Of a stretch of 64,000 nucleotides of DNA, positions 45,019 through 53,237 are shown in pieces. The notes under the pieces were generated by a model that saw only the letters and a program-made list of their open reading frames with translations, was not told the origin of the DNA and did no database searches. This DNA comes from Bacillota bacterium. Its GTDB lineage: Bacteria; Bacillota; Clostridia; Acetivibrionales; DSM-1351. The translations under genes and the position numbers were made by a program. The stretch covers positions 1 to 64,000 of the forward strand of contig JAEZKZ010000036.1 of the NCBI GenBank assembly GCA_023415305.1. The letters run 5' to 3'. Position 1 is the stretch's first letter. Every line of letters begins with the position of its first letter.

Positions 45019-45933
45019 TTAACCTTTGACCGATCCGATCATAATACCCTTTACAAAATATCTCTGAAATAACGGGTAAATAAACAAAATTGGTAATACT
45101 ACAATTACCGTAACTGTCATTCGTACTGATGTAGGTGTCTGCTTGGTTGCCAGTGTCATTACATCGCTGTATGATCCTACGCTGTTCATAATTAATGCTT
45201 TTAAAGAATTGGCCTGATTGATATAACAATACAGCAAATACTGCAGTGAATATAATTTTTGGTCGGTCACATAAATAAGAGTATCCTGGAAAGAGTTCCA
45301 CTGCGTAACCGCTGAGAAGATTGCAATAGTTGCCAGAATTGGCTTGCTTGTAGGCAAAATAACTTTAATAAAAACCGTAATAATACCTGCCCCATCAATT
45401 TCAGCAGCTTCCTGAAGAGACGTTGGAATAGATTCAACATAGGTTTTTGCAAGAATGATATTAAAGGGCTGTACAATAAGTGGAATAATGTAAACTAAAA
45501 AATTGTTGGTAAGGTTTAAATTTTTCATGGTAATAAACATTGGGATTAATCCTGCGTTAAAATACATTGTAATGATAATGAAGCGATACCAGAACTTTCT
45601 TCCCCACATCTTCTGCTGTGTGAACATAAACCCTAAAAAGGCAGAAGCTAATACAGTCAGTACTGTACCTATAACCGTCCTTGCAAGAGAAATCCCTGCC
45701 GCAGTCATTAGGCCCCTTATTTTGAATACTTCTATATAGTTTGTAAAGTGTACCTGATCGGGCAGGAAGTTTATTGCCCCGTTTGCACTTAAATCATTTG
45801 AACTGATAGTATTAATTATCAGGTAGTAGAACGGGTAAACACAAATCAAGCTATATAATGCGAACAATGTGTAGTTTTCTATCTTGAACAATATGTCAGA
45901 CTTCAATTTATTCGTTTTAGCTATTACTTTCAT
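45019..45933 (-). CDS. Carbohydrate ABC importer permease (LplC/YtcP-like)
   Basis: A 304-residue permease with six membrane helices. The EAA coupling loop is TSLQEAAEIDGAGIITVFIKVILPTSKPIL (about residue 185; only the key EAA---G pattern is used here). The N-terminus YPFYYLIINTISSNDLSANGAI is typical of the LplC type. AAGGAG is 7 bases before the ATG. It is second in the operon, 24 bases after the first permease. Confidence 0.93.
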   Translation of the reverse strand: MKVIAKTNKLKSDILFKIENYTLFALYSLICVYPFYYLIINTISSNDLSANGAINFLPDQVHFTNYIEVFKIRGLMTAAGISLARTVIGTVLTVLASAFLGFMFTQQKMWGRKFWYRFIIITMYFNAGLIPMFITMKNLNLTNNFLVYIIPLIVQPFNIILAKTYVESIPTSLQEAAEIDGAGIITVFIKVILPTSKPILATIAIFSAVTQWNSFQDTLIYVTDQKLYSLQYLLYCYINQANSLKALIMNSVGSYSDVMTLATKQTPTSVRMTVTVIVVLPILFIYPLFQRYFVKGIMIGSVKG

Positions 45934-45957
45934 GACATTCTCCTTCCTGAATTTAGG

Positions 45958-46911
45958 TTAAACAATAGCTTCTCCACGTACTTTCTTGGATACCAAATTA
46001 CATACTGCCAGCAGAGTAATGCTGACTATACTCTTTAACATACCGATTGCCGTAGCCATTGACGGACTCCTGCCCATCATACCTATGTTGTATACGTATA
46101 GGTCAAGAACCTGAATATGTTCTCTATTAAAGGAGTTCTGAAATACATAGTATTGATCCAGACCGTTGTTTAGAAAATTGGCTATTGAAAGCAGTACTAA
46201 AACAAAGAATGTTGGGAGTAGAGCCGGTAATGTAATATGTATCATTAATCTGAAGCGTCCCGCACCATCAACCCTTGCAGCCTCGTATAGTTCCTGGTCT
46301 ATGCCGGCAATTGCGGCAAGATACATAATGGCCCCCCACCCCAGACCTTTCCAGGTAGACCATAGCAGCATGGCAAGCCAGGTGTGTGAATCTCCGTCCA
46401 GAAATTTAATAGGCTGTGTTATAAAGCCAGTATTAATAAGAAATGTGTTCACCATACCGGTAGAGGAGAACAGACTGAATGCTACCGAGAAGACCATAAC
46501 CCAACTTATAAAGTTTGGAAGTGTGGTCAATGTCTGCACAATATTCTTAAACCATTTACTTTTTATTTCATTTAAAAACATGGCAAAAAGTACTGGGAAA
46601 AATGAAGTTGCCAATGTAAGGCCACTTATGGCAAAGGTGTTGGTCATTACTTTCAGAAGTTGCTTTATCTGCGTCGAATTGGTAAACAGCATTTTAAACC
46701 ATTCCAACCCTACAAAATCACATTGTGATAATTTAAGCGGGGGCTTATAGTCAAAAAATGCATAAACCCAACCGTGCAGCGGAAAATAGGAAAAAGTAAA
46801 GGATAACAGTAAAAATGGTAATATGTATAGAAACATTTTTAACCCCTGTACATTTTTCTTCCTATTCTTTTTCTGAATACTAGCCGTCTCTAATTCTATT
46901 GAATGCTGCAT
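45958..46911 (-). CDS. Carbohydrate ABC importer permease (LplB/YtcO-like)
   Basis: A 317-residue permease with six helices and the EAA loop QELYEAARVDGAGRFRLMIHI. The N-terminal segment FSYFPLHGWVYAFFDYKPP marks the LplB class of permeases that work with large lipoproteins. AGGAGG is 5 bases before the ATG. It is the first gene of the importer operon. No ATPase is present in the operon. Confidence 0.93.
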   Translation of the reverse strand: MQHSIELETASIQKKNRKKNVQGLKMFLYILPFLLLSFTFSYFPLHGWVYAFFDYKPPLKLSQCDFVGLEWFKMLFTNSTQIKQLLKVMTNTFAISGLTLATSFFPVLFAMFLNEIKSKWFKNIVQTLTTLPNFISWVMVFSVAFSLFSSTGMVNTFLINTGFITQPIKFLDGDSHTWLAMLLWSTWKGLGWGAIMYLAAIAGIDQELYEAARVDGAGRFRLMIHITLPALLPTFFVLVLLSIANFLNNGLDQYYVFQNSFNREHIQVLDLYVYNIGMMGRSPSMATAIGMLKSIVSITLLAVCNLVSKKVRGEAIV

Positions 46912-47188
46912 CTTAACCTCCTACTGTCAGCGTGCGGTCAGCTATTGGTATTGACTGATTTCAGAAAAATGTTATCATTTTTTGCAGTATATTTGTACCA
47001 TAACTTTCTCATATATTTTATAGTATAAATTGCATTTTTTCCCACGGGATGTAAAAGGCTTAAATGATTGACCGACTTCCTGCTACACGGTACAAGTGCG
47101 GTGATTGATGGTATTGGGGTAGAAAGCACAGACGCAAAAACGGTTTTGGCCAAAACCTGAAGTTATTATAATCAAATAATAAAACAAA
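46912..47188 (-). promoter_or_regulatory. Leader of the sugar importer operon with a 16-base palindrome
   Basis: No gene recognised. GGTTTTGGCCAAAACC at 47142-47157 is a perfect palindrome about 230 bases upstream of the first permease and may be an operator for this operon. AT-rich sequence with TATACT/TATAAA-like boxes lies around 46985-47030. A 71-residue frame in this stretch has no ribosome site and is not taken as a gene. Confidence 0.45.
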
Positions 47189-47220
47189 AATCCTCCCGGA
47201 AGCAATATTCCAAGAGGATT
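47189..47220 (-). terminator. Terminator of the EF-G-like/NYN gene
   Basis: AATCCTC and GAGGATT with further pairing (TTGGAA / TTCCGG partly) form a stem followed on the minus strand by TTTTTGTTTTATT. It begins 5 bases beyond the gene's stop. Confidence 0.85.
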
Positions 47221-47224
47221 TATA

Positions 47225-49882
47225 TTATTCGTTCTTATTTTCCCTTACCAACTCATTTATTTGATGTTTTTCTTCGGGTGATAAAGTATCAATTATATAG
47301 TTACGGCTTTTTACCTGAATTTCACTGTTTTCTAATTTAATTTCATTTTCAGCCCTCTTGATTTCGGCCTTTAGTTCTCTGGCAGACAGCAGGGCACAAC
47401 CTGCCCCACGAATAATAATCTGCTGCAAACCATCGGAGGTCGCAACTGTTATATTGTATTTTTTCTTATTATCGTGAGCAAATTTCTCGATATACTGGTC
47501 AGCAGTTTGTGCCTCCCTGGTATAAACCACGTGTATGGTATTATAGTCGAAGACCTCCTCAAGGTGTCCCTGGACACGGTAAGCATCAAACACTACAATT
47601 ATCCGGTATTTCCGAATTCCCTGAAAATTACTCAGGGAGTCAAGCAATTTTACTCTGGCTCCATCCATATTATTATCTGCCAGCCCTTTCAGGTCAGGCC
47701 ATGCATGAATAATATTATACCCGTCCACAAGGAGGTATTCTTCCTTTATTTCCTTCTGCTTGGCATTATAGTCAGTCTGAACAGGCTCATAATATCTTTT
47801 AACTTGTTTTTGAGGTCTTTTCCATACAGACTTCTTACCCTGGTTTGCGTTGGAAGCTTTATTTATAATCAAATCAATCTCTTCCGGACTGATATAACTC
47901 TCCTTACCCTGTAACGCTCGATTTACGGCTACTTGCTGCCATTGCTCCCTTTCTTTATCAAAATAACTTTCAACATGCATATATTCCTTTACCCTATCCC
48001 ACTCTACAAGGAATCCTGTACCGTGGGAGCAAAATACTGACCCGGTAGGGTTTCCGAAGTCTCTCTCAGAATCGTATCCTATTCCGGTTATGACTTCCTC
48101 TGCATTATGACAGGGCTCATAGCCTTTCAAGCTGTAAAATAACCTGCCAAACCCTTTTGTGTACGCAGTTACTTCCATCTGATAATTCCTCATTGCAGTA
48201 ACCGGAGCACTTCCTGTAAGAACTGCCGTATCACCGTCAGATTTGGCTATTTCACATTTACCATGCATTTTTTCAATATCGGTCATAGCCCTGCCAACCA
48301 TCTTTTCCGGCAGTTCCAGTTGAAAGGCATAGTAGGGCTCCAGCAATACCGACCGGGCCTCCTTCAGGCCCTGACGAACGGCACGATAGGTTGCTTCCCT
48401 GAAATCGCCACCCTCAGTATGCTTATTGTGTGATCGGCCCGATACTAATGTTATTTTCATATCAGTAACAGGCGAGCCTGTCAGAACTCCTCGATGAACC
48501 TTTTCCTCCAAATGTGTCAGGACGAGTCTCTGCCAGCTTTTCCCCAGTATTTCTTCACTGCATACTGTATCAAACTGCAGTCCGCTTCCAGGCTCGCCCG
48601 GTTTCAATAACAGATGTACCTCTGCATAGTGTCTCAATGGTTCAAAATGTCCGACACCCTCAACAGTATCTGAAATGGTTTCTTTATACAGAACCCTGCC
48701 CGCATCAAAATCTACTGTAATACCAAAACGGCTTTGTATTAAGCTTTGCAGAATTTCAAGCTGTACTTCTCCCATTATCTGGACTTGTATTTCCTGAAGC
48801 TGTTCATCCCATACTATATGGAGCTCCGGTTCTTCTTCTTCTATCTGCCGAAGCTTGGGTATCATTACTCTTGGGTCACAGCCCTCAGGGAGAATAATCC
48901 GGTAAAAAAGCACCGGTTCCAATATAGGTGCCTCGGAAGCCTTCTCAGTACCGAGACCTTCCCCCGGGCTGGTTTGGCTCAGGCCTGTTACTGCACAAAT
49001 TGACCCCGCTTCAAGCTCATTTACCGACTCGTATTTTTTTCCTGAATAAATACGAATCTGGTTGATTTTCTCCTCCCGTCCATTACTCTTAAAAATATCC
49101 TTTACCCGCAGCTTTCCTCCTGTGAGCTTCAGGTGTGTTAGTCGTATTCCCTGTTCATCTCTTGTTATCTTAAAAATCTTTGCACCAAATTCATCAGAGT
49201 AATGCGGGACTATGGTATACTCTCCCACCCCCTGCATAAATTGCTCAATACCTTGCATTTTTAAGGCTGAACCAAAATAACACGGAAATACCTTGCGGTC
49301 CCTGACGGCTTTTTTAATCAGAGTGGTGTCAATCCCGCCCGTTTTCAAATAGCTTTCCATTATTAGTTCATCACACATGGCCAGCTGGTCATAAAAAATA
49401 TCAGGCTCTGTTATTTCAAAATCAATAGCACCGTCACTCAACTGCTTTTTTATCTCATTTATAAGCTTAGCCCTGTCAGAGCTAATCTGATCCATCTTGT
49501 TAACAAATATGAATACAGGGACCTTATACCTGTCAAGCAGACGCCATAAGGTTTTAGTGTGTCCCTGAACTCCATCAGCACCACTGATAACCAAAATAGC
49601 GTAATCCAGCACCTGGAGTGTTCTTTCCATTTCGGCCGAAAAGTCCACATGTCCCGGAGTATCCAACAAAGTAATTTCTGTATCTCCCAATTTAAATAAC
49701 GCCTGCTTTGAGAAAATAGTTATTCCTCTGGCCTTCTCCAGTTCATAGGTATCCAAATACGCATCCTTATTGTCCACCCTGCCCAGTTTTCCTATTTTTC
49801 CGCTCAGGTATAGTAAACTTTCCGATAATGTTGTTTTGCCTGCATCCACATGTGCTAATATCCCAATAACCAATTTCTTCAT
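47225..49882 (-). CDS. EF-G/TetM-like translational GTPase fused to YacP/Rae1 NYN RNase domain
   Basis: An 885-residue fusion. Residues 1-650 form a translation-factor GTPase of the TetM/EF-G class: G1 AHVDAGKTT, G2 ARGIT, G3 DTPGH, G4 NKMD, followed by domains II-V. In domain IV the tip loop reads SGRSHNKHTEGGDF where TetM has its drug-displacing SPVSTPADF loop, so tetracycline resistance is unlikely; the Ser-His looks nearer to the EF-G loop. After a basic linker (about 675-712) residues 715-850 match the NYN domain of B. subtilis YacP/Rae1, a ribosome A-site endonuclease: LLVDGYNIIHAWPDLK, VVFDAYRVQG, TADQYIEKFA and VATSDGLQQ, with all four acidic residues kept. A short helical tail ends the protein. 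The ribosome site is weak (AAGGA 15 bases off). Inference: it binds ribosomes with GTP and cuts mRNA or RNA in the A site. Confidence 0.9.
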   Translation of the reverse strand: MKKLVIGILAHVDAGKTTLSESLLYLSGKIGKLGRVDNKDAYLDTYELEKARGITIFSKQALFKLGDTEITLLDTPGHVDFSAEMERTLQVLDYAILVISGADGVQGHTKTLWRLLDRYKVPVFIFVNKMDQISSDRAKLINEIKKQLSDGAIDFEITEPDIFYDQLAMCDELIMESYLKTGGIDTTLIKKAVRDRKVFPCYFGSALKMQGIEQFMQGVGEYTIVPHYSDEFGAKIFKITRDEQGIRLTHLKLTGGKLRVKDIFKSNGREEKINQIRIYSGKKYESVNELEAGSICAVTGLSQTSPGEGLGTEKASEAPILEPVLFYRIILPEGCDPRVMIPKLRQIEEEEPELHIVWDEQLQEIQVQIMGEVQLEILQSLIQSRFGITVDFDAGRVLYKETISDTVEGVGHFEPLRHYAEVHLLLKPGEPGSGLQFDTVCSEEILGKSWQRLVLTHLEEKVHRGVLTGSPVTDMKITLVSGRSHNKHTEGGDFREATYRAVRQGLKEARSVLLEPYYAFQLELPEKMVGRAMTDIEKMHGKCEIAKSDGDTAVLTGSAPVTAMRNYQMEVTAYTKGFGRLFYSLKGYEPCHNAEEVITGIGYDSERDFGNPTGSVFCSHGTGFLVEWDRVKEYMHVESYFDKEREQWQQVAVNRALQGKESYISPEEIDLIINKASNANQGKKSVWKRPQKQVKRYYEPVQTDYNAKQKEIKEEYLLVDGYNIIHAWPDLKGLADNNMDGARVKLLDSLSNFQGIRKYRIIVVFDAYRVQGHLEEVFDYNTIHVVYTREAQTADQYIEKFAHDNKKKYNITVATSDGLQQIIIRGAGCALLSARELKAEIKRAENEIKLENSEIQVKSRNYIIDTLSPEEKHQINELVRENKNE

Positions 49883-50147
49883 TAACCGGTTTCACAATCC
49901 TTAATATATCAACTGTTTTTCATTATTAATTATAATAAAATTTCTGTCAGCTTACTTATATAATGATGATAACAGCAGGCAGGAAATTTTACAATAATAT
50001 TGAGTGCCGTACCTCTAATGTAATTTCTTCATAATATTTTCCCTCTGAAGTCAGGTTACATAGGATATAAGGGATACAAAGGATTATTATATATGTAAAG
50101 AACTGATATTTTATAGCAGATTTATTAACAAGGTATTATGTTACTTA

Positions 50148-51287
50148 TTAATACTGTTTCACCTTATCTGTATCAGCCGTAGCAATCCGGGTCATAAACA
50201 AGTGTACCCTTCTACAAAGTTCATACACAAATAATATTGCTATATAAGATAATAAGACAACAAGCAGATATTTCAGAAATATGTGAATTTTAAGCTTAGT
50301 GAATAACAGGGTAAAAAGAGTTACTGGAAAAAAGTGAAATATATAAATTTTAAAAGAAGCCCGGTTAAGATATTGAATCACCTTGCCCGGGTTGTTAAAG
50401 CGAGCTTTTCCAGCATTAATTAAAAAAATAATGACAGAGCATTCGTAAATACCTTTGGTAACCGCCCATAAGGGTGCCAGATATAATTCATCAGAGCCCA
50501 TCACCTGCCACTTGATATTAACATAAAACAGAACAGTCAGTGACACCATGAAACAAATGATCGAGGGCTTCAAGTATTCTTTGAGTTTTGCTCCGATGCG
50601 CTCATCCGCCGCAAAAAAATAACCAAAAATGAACACACTTAGATACACGGCGTCATTTGCCCAGTCAAACACCAACGTCTGAACCCCATGAAAAAAGGGA
50701 CGCAGTAATAGTTCAAAAATAATAATCACCAAAAATGGCAGCAGTATACGGTGCCCTTTGACCAAAAAGCTTCCAATCTGTTTTACATGTCTATCATCAA
50801 TCTTCCATCTGTTAAAAAGAGGTATACAGAGCATTGAAAACACAAACAGGTATAAAATGAACCATAGATGTCCATAACCAAGATATTGTATGATCTTTTT
50901 CCAAAAAAGCGGGAAGAAGCTAATCAGCCCACCCTCGAATCCCTCATAAATGGCCTTCAAGTACGCAGTCACCGGACATAACAGAGATAAACCCAGCAAG
51001 AGAGGGATCAGCAGCTTCTTCACTCTTTCTCCAACATATTCTCTAACTCCCCTTTTACTTAAAGAGTAAAAAGATGCAATTCCTGAGAGAAAAAACAAAA
51101 GGGTCATAAAAAAGTCTCCAAGGGGTACTGAAAATATCAAAAACAGCAAGGCCTCAATCCCTTGTACAGGGGTCTTGATATAAACAGTACCAAACCTCAG
51201 ATAAGTTAATGCTGCGTGGAAAGGTATCAAGGATAAAACTACAAATACTCTCAGCCGATCAATATAAAATAGTCGTTTGTTCTCCAT
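50148..51287 (-). CDS. Membrane acyltransferase (acyltransferase_3 family)
   Basis: A 379-residue protein with about ten membrane helices. It opens with YIDRLRVFVVLSLIPFHAAL, where the arginine and histidine match the catalytic-region pattern of acyltransferase_3 (OafA/OpgC-like) enzymes that O-acylate sugars or lipids on the outer face. AAGGCAG lies about 6 bases before the ATG. It stands alone, so the acceptor cannot be named. Confidence 0.87.
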   Translation of the reverse strand: MENKRLFYIDRLRVFVVLSLIPFHAALTYLRFGTVYIKTPVQGIEALLFLIFSVPLGDFFMTLLFFLSGIASFYSLSKRGVREYVGERVKKLLIPLLLGLSLLCPVTAYLKAIYEGFEGGLISFFPLFWKKIIQYLGYGHLWFILYLFVFSMLCIPLFNRWKIDDRHVKQIGSFLVKGHRILLPFLVIIIFELLLRPFFHGVQTLVFDWANDAVYLSVFIFGYFFAADERIGAKLKEYLKPSIICFMVSLTVLFYVNIKWQVMGSDELYLAPLWAVTKGIYECSVIIFLINAGKARFNNPGKVIQYLNRASFKIYIFHFFPVTLFTLLFTKLKIHIFLKYLLVVLLSYIAILFVYELCRRVHLFMTRIATADTDKVKQY

Positions 51288-51458
51288 ACAATCTGCCTTT
51301 CATATTTATGATAGGTCAATTGTAGGGTCATTACTGCTTTTTGTCAATAATTTTTATTTCTTCTAATACTTTACAAACGCTGTCCAAAACCTTCTGTTTC
51401 TTACGGATATATATGTACATGATTCAAACTACATTACGGATATATGTACTCCAACAAA

Positions 51459-52940
51459 CTACTCAACTATCATTTCATTTAATTTGTTGGACAGTTCATC
51501 AATCTCTTGAGTGCTATTGTTAATCTCTATAATCTGTTCATTTTGATTTTCCAGTGTTGCAAGAACTTCTTCTACTGAAGCCGCACTTTGTTCAGATGAA
51601 CTTGCTATATTCTCAATCAACCTTTGTGTATCCAAATATTTATCAGCAATATCATCAATTTGCAGCATTACCTTATTTATTTCAACATTCGTTTCGGTGA
51701 ACGTCTTTTTTATTGCATTGAAATACACGGAAATCTCGCTTATAAGTCTGCTTTCATCCTCCATTGCGGCTTTTCCTCGATTTACCTTCTCATATGCATC
51801 TTGGGATTTTATAAATATTCCCGTTGTGACTAGATTGATATCCTTAACAATACTCTTACTCTGATCAGCAAGCTTTCTTACCTCTTCGGCAACCACTGCA
51901 AACCCTTTTCCATGTTCCCCTGCTCTTGCAGATTCAATAGCAGCATTAAGTGATAGCAGATTGGTTTGCTCGGCAATCTGTTTTATTCCTTCCAAAAGGC
52001 TGTTAACCTGATCTATATTTGTTTGTAGCTCCGATACTGTTAAAGCAGCCGTCATGATAGCATCAGTTATAATTTTTGTCTGACTCTCAACCTGCTCTAC
52101 CTTTTTACAGCCATTCTCCACTTTTTCAGTCATATCTACAGATTTTTCGGCAATTCCCCTTGATATGTGGCGGGTTTCTTTTACGGTTTCCAATGATGAT
52201 GCCATTGATTCATTAATTGAATTGATGCTGGATGCATCCTCAGATACTGCCGAAGCCATTTCCTGCATGGCACTATGAATATTACTGCTGGATTGAGCTA
52301 GAGAATTCATATTGGTATTGACTTGCTGGACGTTATTGGCAAGAATTTTCGTACTTCTGTCAACACTTGTAAACGTATTCTTCAATTTTCTTAATAACTG
52401 ATTTGATTGCAGCTCTTTCTTATATGCATCCTCGGCAAGTTCTCTGCCCCATCTGGTAAGGAAATAGAGCAGCGCAAGTGTGCCGTTCAGCATTATAAAT
52501 ACTGAAATGTAACTACTCAAAGTTGTACTAGGTCCAAGCAGGTTTTCTGGTTTTATAAGGTATGCCACAATATAAATAACATTCACTATAACACCGTGAA
52601 TCAATAAAACTTCCTTTTTAAAATATAATGCTGCCATTGCAACTGTTGCTATAATAATAAAATGCTTATTAACTGCAAATTTATCCATGATAAATTGAGA
52701 TGCGACCACAAGGGAGGGAATCAGTGCAAAAATAAGACCTTTCAAATAACTATTGATGGGCAAAAAATAATTAACTACGGTGAGAGCAAATATTCCGCAT
52801 CCAAGCAAAGTCAGATTGACTCCACGGCTTATTCCCTGTGTTAAAAAGGATTGTGCACAAAAAACCACTACTATCAGAGCAATGAACATCAGATTGACAA
52901 AATGAACCCTTTTGACGTTATACCTATCACTTTCAGACAT
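51459..52940 (-). CDS. Methyl-accepting chemotaxis protein with multi-TM sensor
   Basis: A 493-residue receptor. The first 180 residues contain about six membrane helices with very short loops and no large outside domain; no HAMP is seen. The rest is the signalling coiled coil with the invariant hairpin tip EQTNLLSLNAAIESARAGEHGKGFAVVAEEVRKLA (only key part cited: NLLSLNAAIESARAGE). Glu/Gln-rich helices on either side would be methylated. It may sense membrane state or a lipid-soluble signal. AAGGAGG is 8 bases before the ATG. It is not beside other chemotaxis genes. Confidence 0.93.
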   Translation of the reverse strand: MSESDRYNVKRVHFVNLMFIALIVVVFCAQSFLTQGISRGVNLTLLGCGIFALTVVNYFLPINSYLKGLIFALIPSLVVASQFIMDKFAVNKHFIIIATVAMAALYFKKEVLLIHGVIVNVIYIVAYLIKPENLLGPSTTLSSYISVFIMLNGTLALLYFLTRWGRELAEDAYKKELQSNQLLRKLKNTFTSVDRSTKILANNVQQVNTNMNSLAQSSSNIHSAMQEMASAVSEDASSINSINESMASSLETVKETRHISRGIAEKSVDMTEKVENGCKKVEQVESQTKIITDAIMTAALTVSELQTNIDQVNSLLEGIKQIAEQTNLLSLNAAIESARAGEHGKGFAVVAEEVRKLADQSKSIVKDINLVTTGIFIKSQDAYEKVNRGKAAMEDESRLISEISVYFNAIKKTFTETNVEINKVMLQIDDIADKYLDTQRLIENIASSSEQSAASVEEVLATLENQNEQIIEINNSTQEIDELSNKLNEMIVE

Positions 52941-53237
52941 TGATTAAACCCTCCTTGATTTTAATATCAATTCCCGGTCTGTATTTTTAAAAACGTAAAG
53001 GCGACTATAGAACTACCATTACAACATCGCACTTCAACGAGGATGGATAAATACAAACCTGATAAAACCAAAGAGTACCAATAGCCACCTTGTTAGTTTA
53101 GCACCTATAGGGGTTTTGTGGACACCGTTACCTCGTTATATATCGAGATTCGACAATAAATATAATATTCCTTCTTCTTTATACAAAAAATGTTATTCTA
53201 TTCCATGTACGTAATCTTTCTACTTACATACATATTT
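52941..53237 (-). other. 297-base leader of the chemoreceptor, possible structured RNA
   Basis: No gene seen. The minus-strand RNA around 53060-53170 has a CTCG...CGAG hairpin, then ACCCCTATAGGTGCTAAAC and AAGGTGGCTATTGGTACTC. These faintly recall the conserved pieces of cyclic-di-GMP-I riboswitches, which often precede chemoreceptor genes, but the GCAAACC/GAAA helix is not convincing. Treated as unproven. Confidence 0.25.

Noticed and set aside
46938..47153. 71-codon frame upstream of the sugar importer
   Set aside because: No ribosome site, no known domain, and it covers the probable leader and palindrome.
47225..49882. Naming the gene a tetracycline resistance gene
   Set aside because: The domain IV tip lacks the TetM loop and the protein has an added RNase domain; resistance is not supported.
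52941..53237. Firm call of a cyclic-di-GMP riboswitch
   Set aside because: Only scattered resemblance; the conserved first helix and GAAA tetraloop are missing, so it is left as a low-interest lead.
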